A stretch of DNA of 64,000 nucleotides from Puccinellia tenuiflora (lineage: Eukaryota > Streptophyta > Magnoliopsida > Poales > Poaceae), in assembly GCA_012064385.1 (NCBI GenBank), contig QRDG01000231.1:62001-126000 (forward strand), written 5' to 3'. The position numbers and the translations under genes are program-made. The notes under the pieces were generated by a model. That model was not told the origin of the DNA. It saw only the letters and a list, made by a program, of their open reading frames with translations, and did no database searches. This document shows, in pieces, positions 11,349-21,319 of this stretch. The first letter of the stretch is position 1. Each line of letters begins with the position of its first letter.

Positions 11349-12104
11349 ATGGCCGGCCGCGTCCTTCGCCGCGCCGCTGCGCTCGGCCTCGCCGCCGCCG
11401 CCGCGGGGTCCCTGCACGCCTTGGCCTCATGGAAGCCGCCCCAGCCCATAACCACCTACAGCCCCTCCGCAAAGACCTTCCTCGTTGACACCTTCCCGGG
11501 GTTCCAGGCCGCGGTGCTTCGCGCGCAGCCCCTCTCCGGCGCCCACCTCCGCAGCGTCCGCGCCCAGGCCGAGAAGGACCTGGCGCGCGCCGACGCCGAC
11601 CGGGCCGAGGGGGGCGACCCCGCCGCGGCCGCCGACCTCCGGCTCCTCCTCGCGCTCCTCGCCGCGCGCGACGGGCGGACCGACGAGGCCCTGCAGCGGT
11701 ACGCGGACGCCGCCCGCGACGCCCCGTTCGATCCCCGGCCGCTCGCGCTCGCCTACTGCCTCTGCACCTTGGCCCGGCGCCTGGGCGAGGCTTCCAAGTG
11801 GGGCGCCGCCTACCGGCGTCTCGTCCCGGGACAGGGGAAGGGGAAGCACCGCACGCCGGGGCTCGAGTCCGACGAGACGAGGCCCCTCGTCCACGAGCTG
11901 GTCATCGCGGCGGGGCTCGGTGGCGTGTACGACCTCAGGAAGCCGCTGGAGAGGGAGATCTTGATGCAGCTCTCTTGCGGCGAGGTCGACGCATGGCTGG
12001 TGGCGGCGCTGCAGGACGAGAAGCTGCCCACGGCGGAGAGGCTGCAGCTCTCGGCGCTCCGCGTGTACCTGCACGCCAAGGTGCGGCAACTGCTGACCAA
12101 ATAG
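11349..12104 (+). CDS. Uncharacterised grass protein with TPR-like helices (paralogue 2)
   Basis: The frame from 11349 encodes 251 residues. The open frame extends upstream to 11205, but that stretch begins in the poly-C tract and reads as low-complexity Pro/Arg. The ATG at 11349 has a good GTCATGGCC context and yields the RVLRRAAALG leader shared with the protein at 3031, so I choose it. The leader is probably an organelle transit peptide or membrane anchor. Residues 38-41 are FLVD. Residues 91-125 (DLRLLLALLAARDGRTDEAL, then a second helix) look like one TPR-type helical hairpin. The C-terminus carries LPTAERLQLSALRVYL, matching LPERLQVLALMLLL in paralogue 1. The function is not known to me. 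The gene begins about 130 bp outside a transposon, so its upstream control region is transposon-derived or rebuilt. The minus-strand frame 11427-12089 is a GC shadow. Confidence 0.75.
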   Translation: MAGRVLRRAAALGLAAAAAGSLHALASWKPPQPITTYSPSAKTFLVDTFPGFQAAVLRAQPLSGAHLRSVRAQAEKDLARADADRAEGGDPAAAADLRLLLALLAARDGRTDEALQRYADAARDAPFDPRPLALAYCLCTLARRLGEASKWGAAYRRLVPGQGKGKHRTPGLESDETRPLVHELVIAAGLGGVYDLRKPLEREILMQLSCGEVDAWLVAALQDEKLPTAERLQLSALRVYLHAKVRQLLTK

Positions 12105-13064
12105 CTAATTCACCTAGGCGCTGGCTGAATCAACAAATACTACTGTTGATCTCTGGTTTCTTTGTTCAGTTGCATTTGTCTGAATGTGTTTCTGATTGAC
12201 CAAGTAGCTGATTGACCAAGGGAATGAACTGGTACTATCGATCTCTGGTTTCTTTGTTCGGTCTGAATTATTTCGTGTTTCTGAAGAACAGTTCAACTGC
12301 AAGCAGTTCAGGACGATTGGACAACAGATTTCCAAACATGCAACCTGTGCGGTTGTACTGTACTGTTTGATGTTTACCGATCTGGTTACATCGTAATTAT
12401 TGTGATCTTTGTTATTGGTTTTGTTGCTGCTGCACTTCTTGGTGTTTATGTGGACGTGCACTGATGTTGCCCCTAACAGAATTGTCAGATTTTCTCTTCA
12501 TTTTCAGCATGTCTGCAGATTCATGTGCACTGTAGTTAATGTATTCAATTTACTCTTCCCTTTGTCCAATTTTCTTCACTATGGTCATGTTGAAGTGCTG
12601 ATTACACCATAACAAAGGATCCTTGTCAAATGGCATTTGATATTTTTGATCCATATATAAAAAACAGTAATAACATATTAACTTCTGCTAGGGCGGTGGA
12701 ATGCATTTTCTTGTTACAAGTTAAAATGCCGCCAACCTAAGTTATGGAGCCACACCTACAAGTGTTATAATTCTCTCGGACAAGAAGATCATGTTTTTGT
12801 TTTCATTGCTGAACCAAATAGCTCCTTTGCACCACAATTTAGCATTATATTATTTACTACATCCATCTTAAAATATAAGACGCTTTTTGGTTGGCTAATT
12901 TAGCTCCTTTACATCCATCTTATATATTGCGACAAGTAGCTCTCTTTTCCAAATGAGTCTCTTTATTTAATGAAAACTGACGTGGGAATTACTTCAGACT
13001 CGATGTTGTCGTAGTCAGTAAAAAGCTCGATGAAAATGAATGTGGAAAAGGTAGAAAATGCTGG
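12105..13064. other. 3' flank; fragment of a mariner-like repeat
   Basis: The region is AT-rich without a coding frame. Two near-copies of GATCTCTGGTTTCTTTGTTC (12149 and 12240) form a loose 91-bp-spaced direct repeat in the probable 3' UTR. At 12856-12935, ACATCCATCTTAAAATATAAGACG resembles one end of a Stowaway-type element; no second end was found. Confidence 0.35.
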
Positions 13065-13425
13065 AAACCGGGTCTGTTTTTTGAACAATTAAATTCGGTA
13101 TTTTAATATTTCCAAAATTTTGGCAAAAAATTCTAGGGATAGATAATGTTCAGATCTTTTATCGTTGTAAATTTTCAGTACAAAATTCGTTATATTATGG
13201 GCTACATAAAAAAGAAAATCTGACAAATTGTCAAGTTTTGAAAATGTGTATACATCTATCCATTTGTAATTTTTGCTCAGCCCATAATATAATGAATTTT
13301 GGACTGAAATTTTGCACGATCTCAACATTATCTATCCCTAAAATGTTCTTCTGGTTTTTTGAAAGCTTACAAATACCAATTTCGAATTTTGCAAAAAAAA
13401 CGAGCTCTCTGAATCTCGGGAGCCA
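13065..13425. mobile_element. Foldback (inverted-repeat) element
   Basis: The arm 13120-13206 (GGGATAGATAATGTTCAGAT... to TTATATTATGGGCT) recurs inverted at 13273-13352. The outer AT-rich parts (GTTTTTTGAAC / TTTTTTGAAAG and the CGAATTTTG stretch) also pair. The loop is about 65 bp. There is no coding capacity. It fits a long-TIR MITE; the superfamily is unknown. Confidence 0.7.
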
Positions 13426-13429
13426 TCTG

Positions 13430-15109
13430 TCCTCACTCGTCCGTTACCTATGTAAATCGTTGGACTAAATTTGCCTGAGGGTATTCCAATCATGTGTTTT
13501 TGCCCGACGAATCCCATGTACCTAGCATGTGCCACTGCAAACATGTGAAATTGAACGTCCGCGGCATGGGAACACTCGGACCGGCTGCAAGCACGCGTTG
13601 CCGTTTGACCGTGCAGAGCTTTGGCATTCGGCTGTGGTCACTGGCGTTAAACAGATGACAGTCAAGACGGCTTCATTTTTTGGGTACCCGAGCCCCATCC
13701 CCCAGCGTCTCCAGAGCAACTCAGGGGAAACCCTAGCACCCTGCTCCCCACCCGCCCTCGCTCGGTGGCCGATGGTGGGGTCTGTTTCTCGTCCGTGTAG
13801 AGTCCCTCTCCCCGCAGCGTTTGCATCGGATGTTCGCTATTACCATTAGGCATCCGGCGGTTGCAGCTTTAGCCACGAATGAGACTTCGGTGTCAACTGC
13901 GGTTTGAGGTTTTTTGGTGGTGGCGGTGGGTTCTCTGCTCCGGCTCGTCTTGGTGGGGCGAGGTGGCGGCCCCGCTATTCCTGTTTCGTCGAGGTGCTGC
14001 TGATGCAACTGGAGGCTGGCTAACTGAGTGTGGCCGGCGACATTATGGTGACGGTGTAGGTGTCATGTGGCGGGGCTCGGCTGGATCTAACCCGTCGACT
14101 GCTGCCTAGTGGCAAGATTGGTGGTTCCTGCGTGGTAGTGGGACCGACGCCATGCACAATGTGCTTGTCCGATTGCGTTAGTGTGCAGAGGTCGGTTTGC
14201 TTCCGGTGAAAGTTTGACGGTACAACGTCCCTCAACCCGGGGATCTCATCTTCGCATCAAGGCCTAGATCCTCTGGTGCAGAATTGGACGACAATGTCGT
14301 CTCGCGTCCACCTACGCCGCTTTTCTTCTTGAGGGTGGTTGTGTTTCCCTACACGCTTTCTCAGGGGCTAGACTTGCAAGACATTGCGATTAGCTGGTGG
14401 CCAACTGGCAATGTGCGGATCCCGCAGGATGACTTGCGCGGCATGACGACAATGATAAGTGATGGTTCGGTCGCGACAACAGTTTGGTAGTCGACCCTTG
14501 TTTCCGAACACGCCGTTTAGGTCGCCCATCAGTGTCATCATCATCACCCCTTCCCGGAGTATGGTTGTGATCGTAAGGTTGACTGTGGGTGTGCGCTCTC
14601 GAAACTGTCGTGTTCCTTAATGATCGACGGGAGTGTTTGTGTGGTTTTCACCCGGTTTCCTGCTAATTAGTATCTTTCTTTTAATCAGTGAGATGAAAAC
14701 ATATGATCGTGGAGGACGATCAGAAGCTGCTGCTTTGGCGACACACGCAAGGAAACGTTTATTGTGCCCCAGCAGTCCAGGTCTTGCCACGCCGGTATAT
14801 CTAGACTCCAGAGGCGCCCAGAGTAGACCTCAAAAGGGTGTGCCTCTGCTATAGCGTTGAATGGTTTGCGTGTGTCCCAGCTCGTGCAGCCTGGCTAGCT
14901 ATATGGAGTAGTACTCACGCTATCTTTTCCTGCCCAGCAGATGCTTGGGCAGAACTTCACCGTACGTGAAAAGAGTTAAAGAGCAGTCCTCTGCCAATGC
15001 GGCTGCCTTCCAAAAGATTGCAGGGCCTCCGTCCACGGCAGCTATTGACTGCTGGGTGGGTAGCACCAAGCTCCCCAGCGGCTGAATTTCTTTATCTTTC
15101 TCTCTGTTT
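13430..15109. other. Non-coding, probable transposon-derived sequence
   Basis: Moderately GC-rich sequence without a domain-bearing frame. 13880-14620 has G/T-rich runs and short frames of the kind common in decayed cereal transposons. I could not assign termini or a family. Confidence 0.3.
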
Positions 15110-15535
15110 TTTGCAAAGATCTTGGGAGCAGCTTGCTCCCGGTTTTTAAATAATATAATTTGGACGATTGAGATGTCAAAAATCCGCACAAAAAACATAA
15201 CACGTCTATGTCAACATCCTATAGGCTTATGGAGTCGTTTCACGGAAAACCGACATGTGTAAAAAAAGTTGCTAAAAAGGCTATTAACGAGACCTTTTTT
15301 TAGTGTTTTTTATACAGCACACAAAATTTAGGGTTTACGTGAAACTTGACGTGCACACATATAATGTCGAGATGTTCATGTCAAATTTTTGTTCGACATT
15401 CGAATATGTTTTTTCAGAGCGACAGGAGCCTATGGTCTCATTTGCCAAAATGAAATTCCGTAAAATCCGAAAATTTGGTTTGGCTCGCCTCGTTCGAATA
15501 TTTGACGCCCAAATGTTATGAATTGTCTAAAAAAA
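15110..15535. mobile_element. Single-ended fragment of inverted-repeat family
   Basis: A GGGAGCAGCTTGCTCCCGG start is followed by AT-rich sequence including AAACTTGACGTGCACACAT and GTTCATGTCAAATTTTTG, in the style of the nearby foldback elements. The opposite arm is missing. Confidence 0.35.
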
Positions 15536-15670
15536 AAATCTTATTTTTCCTATTAAACCATTTTTTTACGGTTCTTTCAAAGTACCTTTTTTTCTCTGTT
15601 TCAAACAAACCAATATAATCAAAACAATTGTTATAAATCCGAACCACATCTAGTCCACACATAACACTAA

Positions 15671-16566
15671 GAGCATCTCCACTCGCAACCCCCAAATAAC
15701 GTCCGGATTTGAGGCCTATGGGGAGTGTCCAGATGAAATTCTAGGTATGGGGGCTACTCTTCCGAGCCGCACCCCCATGCAATGGCAAAAGGGTTAATAA
15801 GAGGCTCCATACATGCACTTTAATTTGGAAGCGAAAAGGAGGAGAGAGAAGAAAGTGGCCGGCATGCAGAATGCGGACGAATGGCGCCCGGGCTCACCTG
15901 CTCCTGCTTTTTTCGAAAAATTCAAAAAATAGTAAATCATTTCAAAAAATTGAAAACAATTGTAGTCATATGTATATTAGTTCTTCCCATTTCTGCAAAT
16001 TCTCAAAACCAAATGACATTCCATGGGCTCTGTGCAAAAAAAAACAAAATCAGCATTTGCAAAAATGTGTATTCACATTGTTTCTGACAACTTATTTTGT
16101 CTTTTTTGCACAGTGCACATAAAATGTCATTTGTTTCCGAGAATTTGCAGAAATGGGAAGAACTAATATACATACGACTCCAATTTATTTTAGAATTTTT
16201 TGTCATGATTTACTATTTTTTGAATTTTTCGAAACAAGCAGGAGCAGGTGAGCTCGGCTGCTCGGGCACACTCTCGAGTTTTCGCCGGCACGCCTATGTG
16301 AAAAGGAAAAGGAGGAGAGAGAAGAATCTTATGTTAAATGTGTGGCTGTGGTTGAATGCAAATTTCGTCTACCGCACCACTCCCCACGACACGGGACTGG
16401 GTTGGTAGCTCCGGACGAAGTAGCAAACATCGTTTTGAGGAGTTTCCCCCGTTGCTGCCGTCCAGCCGGACGCTCCATATGAGGGCGCGCGAGTAGGCGC
16501 CGTTTTTCACCCGTCGCGCCCGTAAAGTTTTGAGGAGAGCTTTGGGGGCAACGAATGGAGATGCTC
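15671..16566. mobile_element. Non-autonomous PIF/Harbinger element with TAA target duplication
   Basis: The ends are GAGCATCTCCACTCGCAACC and, inverted, the same type (GGGGGCAACGAATGGAGATGCTC). TAA flanks both sides (15668-15670 and 16567-16569), the 3-bp target duplication typical of PIF/Harbinger. An internal segment (AAAGGAGGAGAGAGAAGAA) occurs at both 15835 and 16306, on either side of the nested foldback. No transposase is present. Confidence 0.8.
15886..16265. mobile_element. Long foldback element nested in the Harbinger element
   Basis: The left arm, from GCTCACCTGCTCCTGCTTTT at 15891, is repeated inverted up to about 16258 (AAGCAGGAGCAGGTGAGC). The arms are about 180 bp with high identity and meet near 16075. 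The RNA of either strand would form one long hairpin. No coding capacity. Confidence 0.8.
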
Positions 16567-16569
16567 TAA

Positions 16570-17057
16570 CTAATGACGAGCTCGCCATCTCTAGTTTTAC
16601 ACCGTCGCCGATCTCAGCGCCTCCCGCATTAATTTCTCCCTTGCTGACCTCGATGCAAGTTGACATGTTCACTTTCTTTCGACAGAGGCAGCGGCCAACA
16701 CAATCCATCTTTTGGTTTCGGGAATCGATATAGCCCTCGTCGAGGTCGTCCCGGAAGGAGGCAAGCTCCACGAGGCGGCAATGGAGCTCTAGTGCATGCA
16801 TTAGCGGCAATGCTGCAGTGCGCATGCTACCGCCGATTCGATCGATTTGTTGCCGTTTACTTGCTTCCAACGCTTGCTTGGCATCGGAAATGGCAACCAA
16901 GACGTTTCGATCGATCGATTTGTTGCCGTTTACTTGCTTCCAACGCTTGCTTTGACAGGTGGCACATCTTGCATGGTTTGACTGCATGCATGCACATGGT
17001 TGTCTGGTAAAGATTTTACCGTTTCCTACGGCACCCACGGAATATGTCAAAGTCGAC
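16570..17057. promoter_or_regulatory. Promoter region of the glycine-rich protein gene
   Basis: A 41-bp sequence starting CGATCGATTTGTTGCCGTTT occurs at 16839 and again at 16912, a 73-bp-spaced direct repeat. Further down, a segment with TTTCCTACGGCACCCACGGA at about 17023 is shared with the upstream region of the duplicate gene (25485-25510). That makes it part of the duplicated promoter. Confidence 0.5.
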
Positions 17058-17065
17058 TATAAATA
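17058..17065 (+). promoter_or_regulatory. TATA box of the glycine-rich protein gene
   Basis: TATAAATA lies 54 bp upstream of the ATG at 17112. The duplicate gene has the same box 57 bp before its ATG. Confidence 0.75.
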
Positions 17066-17111
17066 CTCACTGCAAGCTTATCTCAGAACTCACCTCACTT
17101 GCACTCCCACG

Positions 17112-17681
17112 ATGGCAAGCACAAAACTAGCAGCTCTTGGGTTCATTGCATTCTTGAGCATTGGATTAGCCAATGCTGGAAGGGTGGCTAGGTACTCTAG
17201 TTCACAAGGTAATGGATATGGCGGGGGAGGGGGTGGTGGTGAAGTGAGTGGTGTTGGCTCAGGATCTGGGAGTGGAACCGGGTCTGGCCAGAGTTCAAGC
17301 AGTGGTGTGCATGCAAGCAGTGCAGGTGGAGGTGAAGGGGGTGGTGGTAGCCAATACAATGGTACCGGATCTGGTAGCGGGTCCGGTGCTAGCTCAGCCT
17401 CCGGTAGTTATAATGAAAATACATATGAAGGTGATGTTGGTGGATCTTCTAGCTCTAGTGGTACCGGCGGTGGCGGTGGTGGAGGACAAGCAACTGGAGG
17501 TTATTATGGATCTACTGGCTATGGATCTGGTAGTGGAAGTGGATCCGGCTATAGTGATGCTGGAAATGGTCATGCAAATTCATATGCTAATGGGGGTGGC
17601 AGTGGTAGCGGACATGGCGCAAATGGTGGGAGCGGCAGCGGCAGTGGCATTGGATCCGGTTCTGGTGATGCCAGCCCATAA
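17112..17681 (+). CDS. Glycine-rich cell wall structural protein (secreted)
   Basis: The protein has 189 residues. The open frame runs upstream to 16959, but the ATG at 17112 follows the TATA box and begins a classic signal peptide (LAALGFIAFLSIGLANA, cleavage likely after residue 22). The mature part is a low-complexity Gly/Ser protein with GSGSGSG, GGGGGG and SYxENTYEGDVGG blocks plus scattered Tyr (GYYGSTGYGSG), which is typical of plant glycine-rich proteins that are deposited in the wall and may be cross-linked through tyrosine. There is no RNA-binding or cysteine-rich domain. A polyadenylation-like AATAAA lies at 17793. A broken duplicate lies at 26064-26645. The call as a wall structural protein is family inference from composition and secretion signal. 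Confidence 0.85.
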   Translation: MASTKLAALGFIAFLSIGLANAGRVARYSSSQGNGYGGGGGGGEVSGVGSGSGSGTGSGQSSSSGVHASSAGGGEGGGGSQYNGTGSGSGSGASSASGSYNENTYEGDVGGSSSSSGTGGGGGGGQATGGYYGSTGYGSGSGSGSGYSDAGNGHANSYANGGGSGSGHGANGGSGSGSGIGSGSGDASP

Positions 17682-18243
17682 CTATTTTCACTGAGCTAAT
17701 CCAAATATGGAGCCCAATATGCTTTGTGTCTGAGTAGGTATCATATAATTTCTTTTCATTTGTTTGTACCTTTCATGTTGTGTATTACAAGAAATAAAGG
17801 GCTTCATCATTCCCACAAAACGTTAGCAGTGTCAACAACAGCTGGAATATCGCGTGACTATGCATGGACTTCTCTAAATGTAACACGTCTTTCACCACTA
17901 TATCTTCATTTGAACGGAACTAGTGACAAAGATAAACTATAAACGTATATTGAAGGTAAATGTATGATTGATTGGATTTGTGTGCTTAGGACGGCGGGAT
18001 TTCTTATGGAAATCACGATCTACACATTTACATGTTTGATCAACACCTATGTACCTTAAACTAGACATGTCTTCGGCTTCGTATTGGAACAGGAATCCAA
18101 GCATCCTACTTGCCTCCAAGTCGGAAAAGATCGGTCACACGTGCATTTAGGTAGATTGTCGTACACTCGGATAGAATTTTTTTCAATATCGTCCATTGAT
18201 CACATGATGTAACACGTGCCCCTCAATTGATTCCACCATATAT
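17682..18243. other. 3' flank of the glycine-rich gene
   Basis: The probable 3' UTR (17682-17815) is shared with the duplicate gene, including the words AAGAAATAAAGGGCTTCATC at 17789 and about 26751. The remaining sequence shows no gene. Confidence 0.5.
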
Positions 18244-18313
18244 GAGTTGTCGGACACTATCCTCATGATCCAGAGATAGAGTTGTCGGACACTATCCTCA
18301 TGATCCAGAGATA
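18244..18313. repeat. 35-bp perfect tandem duplication
   Basis: The unit beginning GAGTTGTCGGACACTATCCT is present twice without a gap (18244-18278 and 18279-18313), a recent small duplication at the edge of the gypsy remnant. Confidence 0.95.
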
Positions 18314-18339
18314 TTTTCTTTCCCAGCTCTGCAACCATA

Positions 18340-18790
18340 CGCAATTTTTTTACTCCTCGATCCCAATGGTAATATCACCTACCAGACCAAATCGCTGACT
18401 TGAATCTTTTCAATCGGACCTTCTTGGTGTATGCTTTGGCAACCCTCACCTTTTTCCATCTCGATGTCCTTCAAGGCAATCTAGCGTCTATCGACGGCAA
18501 CTTTATCAATATTGTCCATTATCCAACTATAGTAGTCTTCCGTCGATAAAACATTTTATTTCGCGAACCTCAAGGCGGACAAATTTACTTCAACGGGTAA
18601 AACAACCTCTTGTACATAAACTTGTTCATATGGAGTAACCTTGGTAGCACCCTGTCTTGAGATCCTACGAGCCCACAACGCTTCAGGCAACACTTCATGT
18701 CATCATCTTGGATTATTCTCAATTTTCTTCTTAATGACTCTGAGTCAGAATCTTATTCGTCGACTCGGCCTGCGCATAATAAGGAGATGA
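18340..18790 (-). pseudogene. Ty3/gypsy integrase C-terminal remnant
   Basis: Read on the minus strand, the sequence gives EALWARRISRQGATKVTPYE, then VVLPVEVNLSALR, then a DIEMEK segment and IQVSDLVW. In gypsy polyproteins the order is EALWAYRTSKRS.T.VTPYELVYG, AVLPVE, then FQVGDLVW, so this is the end of the integrase and its GPY/F-like C-terminal region. There are stops after RFAK and after VDRR. The reverse transcriptase and LTRs are not visible nearby, so this is an isolated remnant. Confidence 0.8.
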
Positions 18791-18967
18791 AATTTAGCAT
18801 CGTAATACCGTATGATTTATTTGGCAAATTGCTTTACATGCTTTTCTCTTGTTTCACGATCATCATTGATTGAGGAGCCCGGTTAGTGGGGAAATGATTT
18901 TTTATATAAGATTTAGTGGCCACCGCATAAATCTTATTGTTTTCAACTAAGAAGCAGACTGAAAGAA

Positions 18968-21316
18968 CAAACGATGTCCCGGATGTCGCCTAGAGGGCGG
19001 GGGGGGGGGGGGGGGTGAATAGGCGATTAAAACTTTTTCTAATTAGGGGATTGATAATTGCAGAATAAAACTATGTGTTTAAATTAACAAGCCAACAACC
19101 TAATTACTAGTCTCACCTATGTGCACCAACAACTTATGCTAAGCAATTTAAGAGACAAGGTGATAGCTAGATAAGAACTTCAAGCACGATGGCTATCACA
19201 AATGTAAATTGCATAAATAAAAGCTCGGGTATAGAGATAACCGAGGCACGCGGAGACGAGGATGTATTCCCGAATTCCTCCTTGTTAAGGGAGTACGTCT
19301 CGTTGGAGGGGTGTGAGCTCGCCACAAGAGGCCTACTCAAGATGCCACAAAGGCCTCACCCTATTCTCCGATGAACCTCACCCAAGGGATTGGTTCACCT
19401 TCCACTATCGGAATCCTTCGAGGCGGATTCCGGATCCCTTTTACAACTTCTCTTGGGGCACACACCCACAACTCAATTGGGGGCTCCCAAATTCGTGTCG
19501 AAGCTTCACAACCGAAGTCTTCGCGGCACCTCCAAACCGTCTAGGGTACACGATGCACCCAAGAGGCAACAAGCTCTTGGGAACACAATGCACCAAGAGT
19601 AACAAGCTTCTCAACCTTCAACTTCACGTATCACCGTGGAGAGAGCAACCCGATGCAACTAATGCAAAAGGCAAGAACACACGAAGTGGTCAAATTCTTC
19701 ACTCCCAAATTCCAACCAAAGCAACTAATGATATGGAGGGAATAAGAGAGGAAGAATAAAGGGGATGATAAAAAGCAACCCCAAATCTAGATCCACTAGG
19801 TTCCCCTCACTTAGAGGAGATTTTGATTGGTGGAATGGTAGATCTAGATCTCTTCTCTTGAATCCCTAAATTTAGGCAAGAATCATCAGAGGGATTGAGA
19901 GTAATCAAGCTCACAAGTTTGCAACAATGGAGAAGAGAGAGTGAGTGAGCTGAGCAAAGTAAGCAACTAGCACTTGGGGGAAGAAGGGGGCTATTTATAG
20001 CCTCCCCAAAAAACTAGCCGTTGGGAAACGAGGGGCCGGAAATTCCGGGTTAAAGGGGCCGCCAGCCGAGAGAAAACGCGAAAAAGACTTAGCCAAATTT
20101 TCCTTGGGCCGGATATTCCGGACCAAAGACCGGAAATTCCGGACCCCCGGAAATTTCCGAGGAAACTTCCGAGGCAAAATTCCGGTCCCCCTCCAGAGAG
20201 AAAAACCAAAAAGACTTAGCCAAAAAAACTCAGATGAAAATATGGGCCGGATATTCCGGTGCAACGGCCGGAACTTCCGGGGGGCGGAATTTCCGCCCCA
20301 CAGAAAACAGCAGAAATTGCAATATGAAAATGGGCATATCTTTTGCATCCGGACTCCGTTTTCGATGATCTTGGGCTCGTTGGACTCGCAATGAAAAGCT
20401 CAACAAGATCATGCAGAGAAACATCATTGTCCATCATGATATTATAAAACCAAATGGGGAGAGTTTAAAAGCTCTTTTTCGCAAACCGAAAAACCGTTTC
20501 TTTTGTAATTAAAGTCCAAATGAAGTAAAACCAATTTTGTTGGAAAGAGGACGACAAAAGCAACCTTTGAAAATGGCAAACTAGCAAAGGAGATTTTGCA
20601 AAGGGTTGGAAAGGTGAAACCTTCCAATGAGGATGAACCGGCAACATCTCCAATACCGAAGATGCAAAAAGAAGACGCATATGCAAACCGTTTTCGGTGA
20701 TCTTAGCCTTGTCATAACACGCACGACGAGCACCAGGACCACACCACGATAAGAGTCAAATAAGAACCAATGAAAATGATTTCAAGGATGCAAGGATGCA
20801 AAGGGTTGAGCTCTCCACGAACGATACGATCACGATACTCGGTCGAGAGCCCCTCTTGATAGTACGGCTATCTATCCTATAACCCGGTCTCTCAACTAAC
20901 ATCATGAGACCGATAAAATAAAAGCCCTACCAAGATCATACCTTTGCCTTGCGCATTAAACCACTTGAGGTCGATGGAGACGATCTTCATCTCCTCAAGG
21001 CAAACCATCTTCTTGATTGCGCTTCGCTTGGTGAAGATTCACATGTGGCTCCCCCATACACCAAGATGGGGGAAGCACCACTTCGGCATATCTTCACTTG
21101 GCCTTTATCTTGATGACGAAAACCTTGGCCTTGATCAACAAATGATCTCCTTCCCTTAATCTTGACTCCAACACATGGAGAACAAGCAAGACCTTGACTC
21201 CAACACATGGAGACAAGCAACCTAATGGACACCTACAAATAGCTCAATGCAAATATTAGTCCATAGAGATTGTCATTAATTACCAAAACCATGCATGGGG
21301 GCAACCATGCACTTTC
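18968..21316. mobile_element. Non-autonomous repeat with GTGAAAG-type ends
   Basis: The left end (CTGAAAGAACAAACGATGTC, then GATGTCGCCTAGAGGG and GTGAATAGGCGATT) is homologous to 58155-58408, where it begins GTGAAAGGACAAGGATGTCG. The right end reads CATGCACTTTCAC, whose reverse begins GTGAAAGTGCATGG, so the two ends share GTGAAAG in inverted orientation. AGA flanks both sides and might be a 3-bp duplication. The interior (20040-20300) is rich in TTCCGG/CCGGAA palindromes and has no coding frame with a domain. A 17-base G run lies at 18999-19015. I recognise the sequence as a common grass repeat but cannot name the family safely. Confidence 0.5.
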
Positions 21317-21319
21317 ACA

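Noticed and set aside
11427..12089. 220-codon minus-strand frame opposite the TPR-like gene
   Set aside because: Same GC-shadow effect; no domain and no promoter features on that strand.
16334..17050. 238-codon minus-strand frame upstream of the glycine-rich gene
   Set aside because: It starts in the promoter of that gene, crosses the Harbinger element border at 16566 and has no recognisable domain.
16959..17111. Upstream in-frame extension of the glycine-rich protein
   Set aside because: The TATA box at 17058 lies inside it, and the signal peptide begins at the ATG at 17112.
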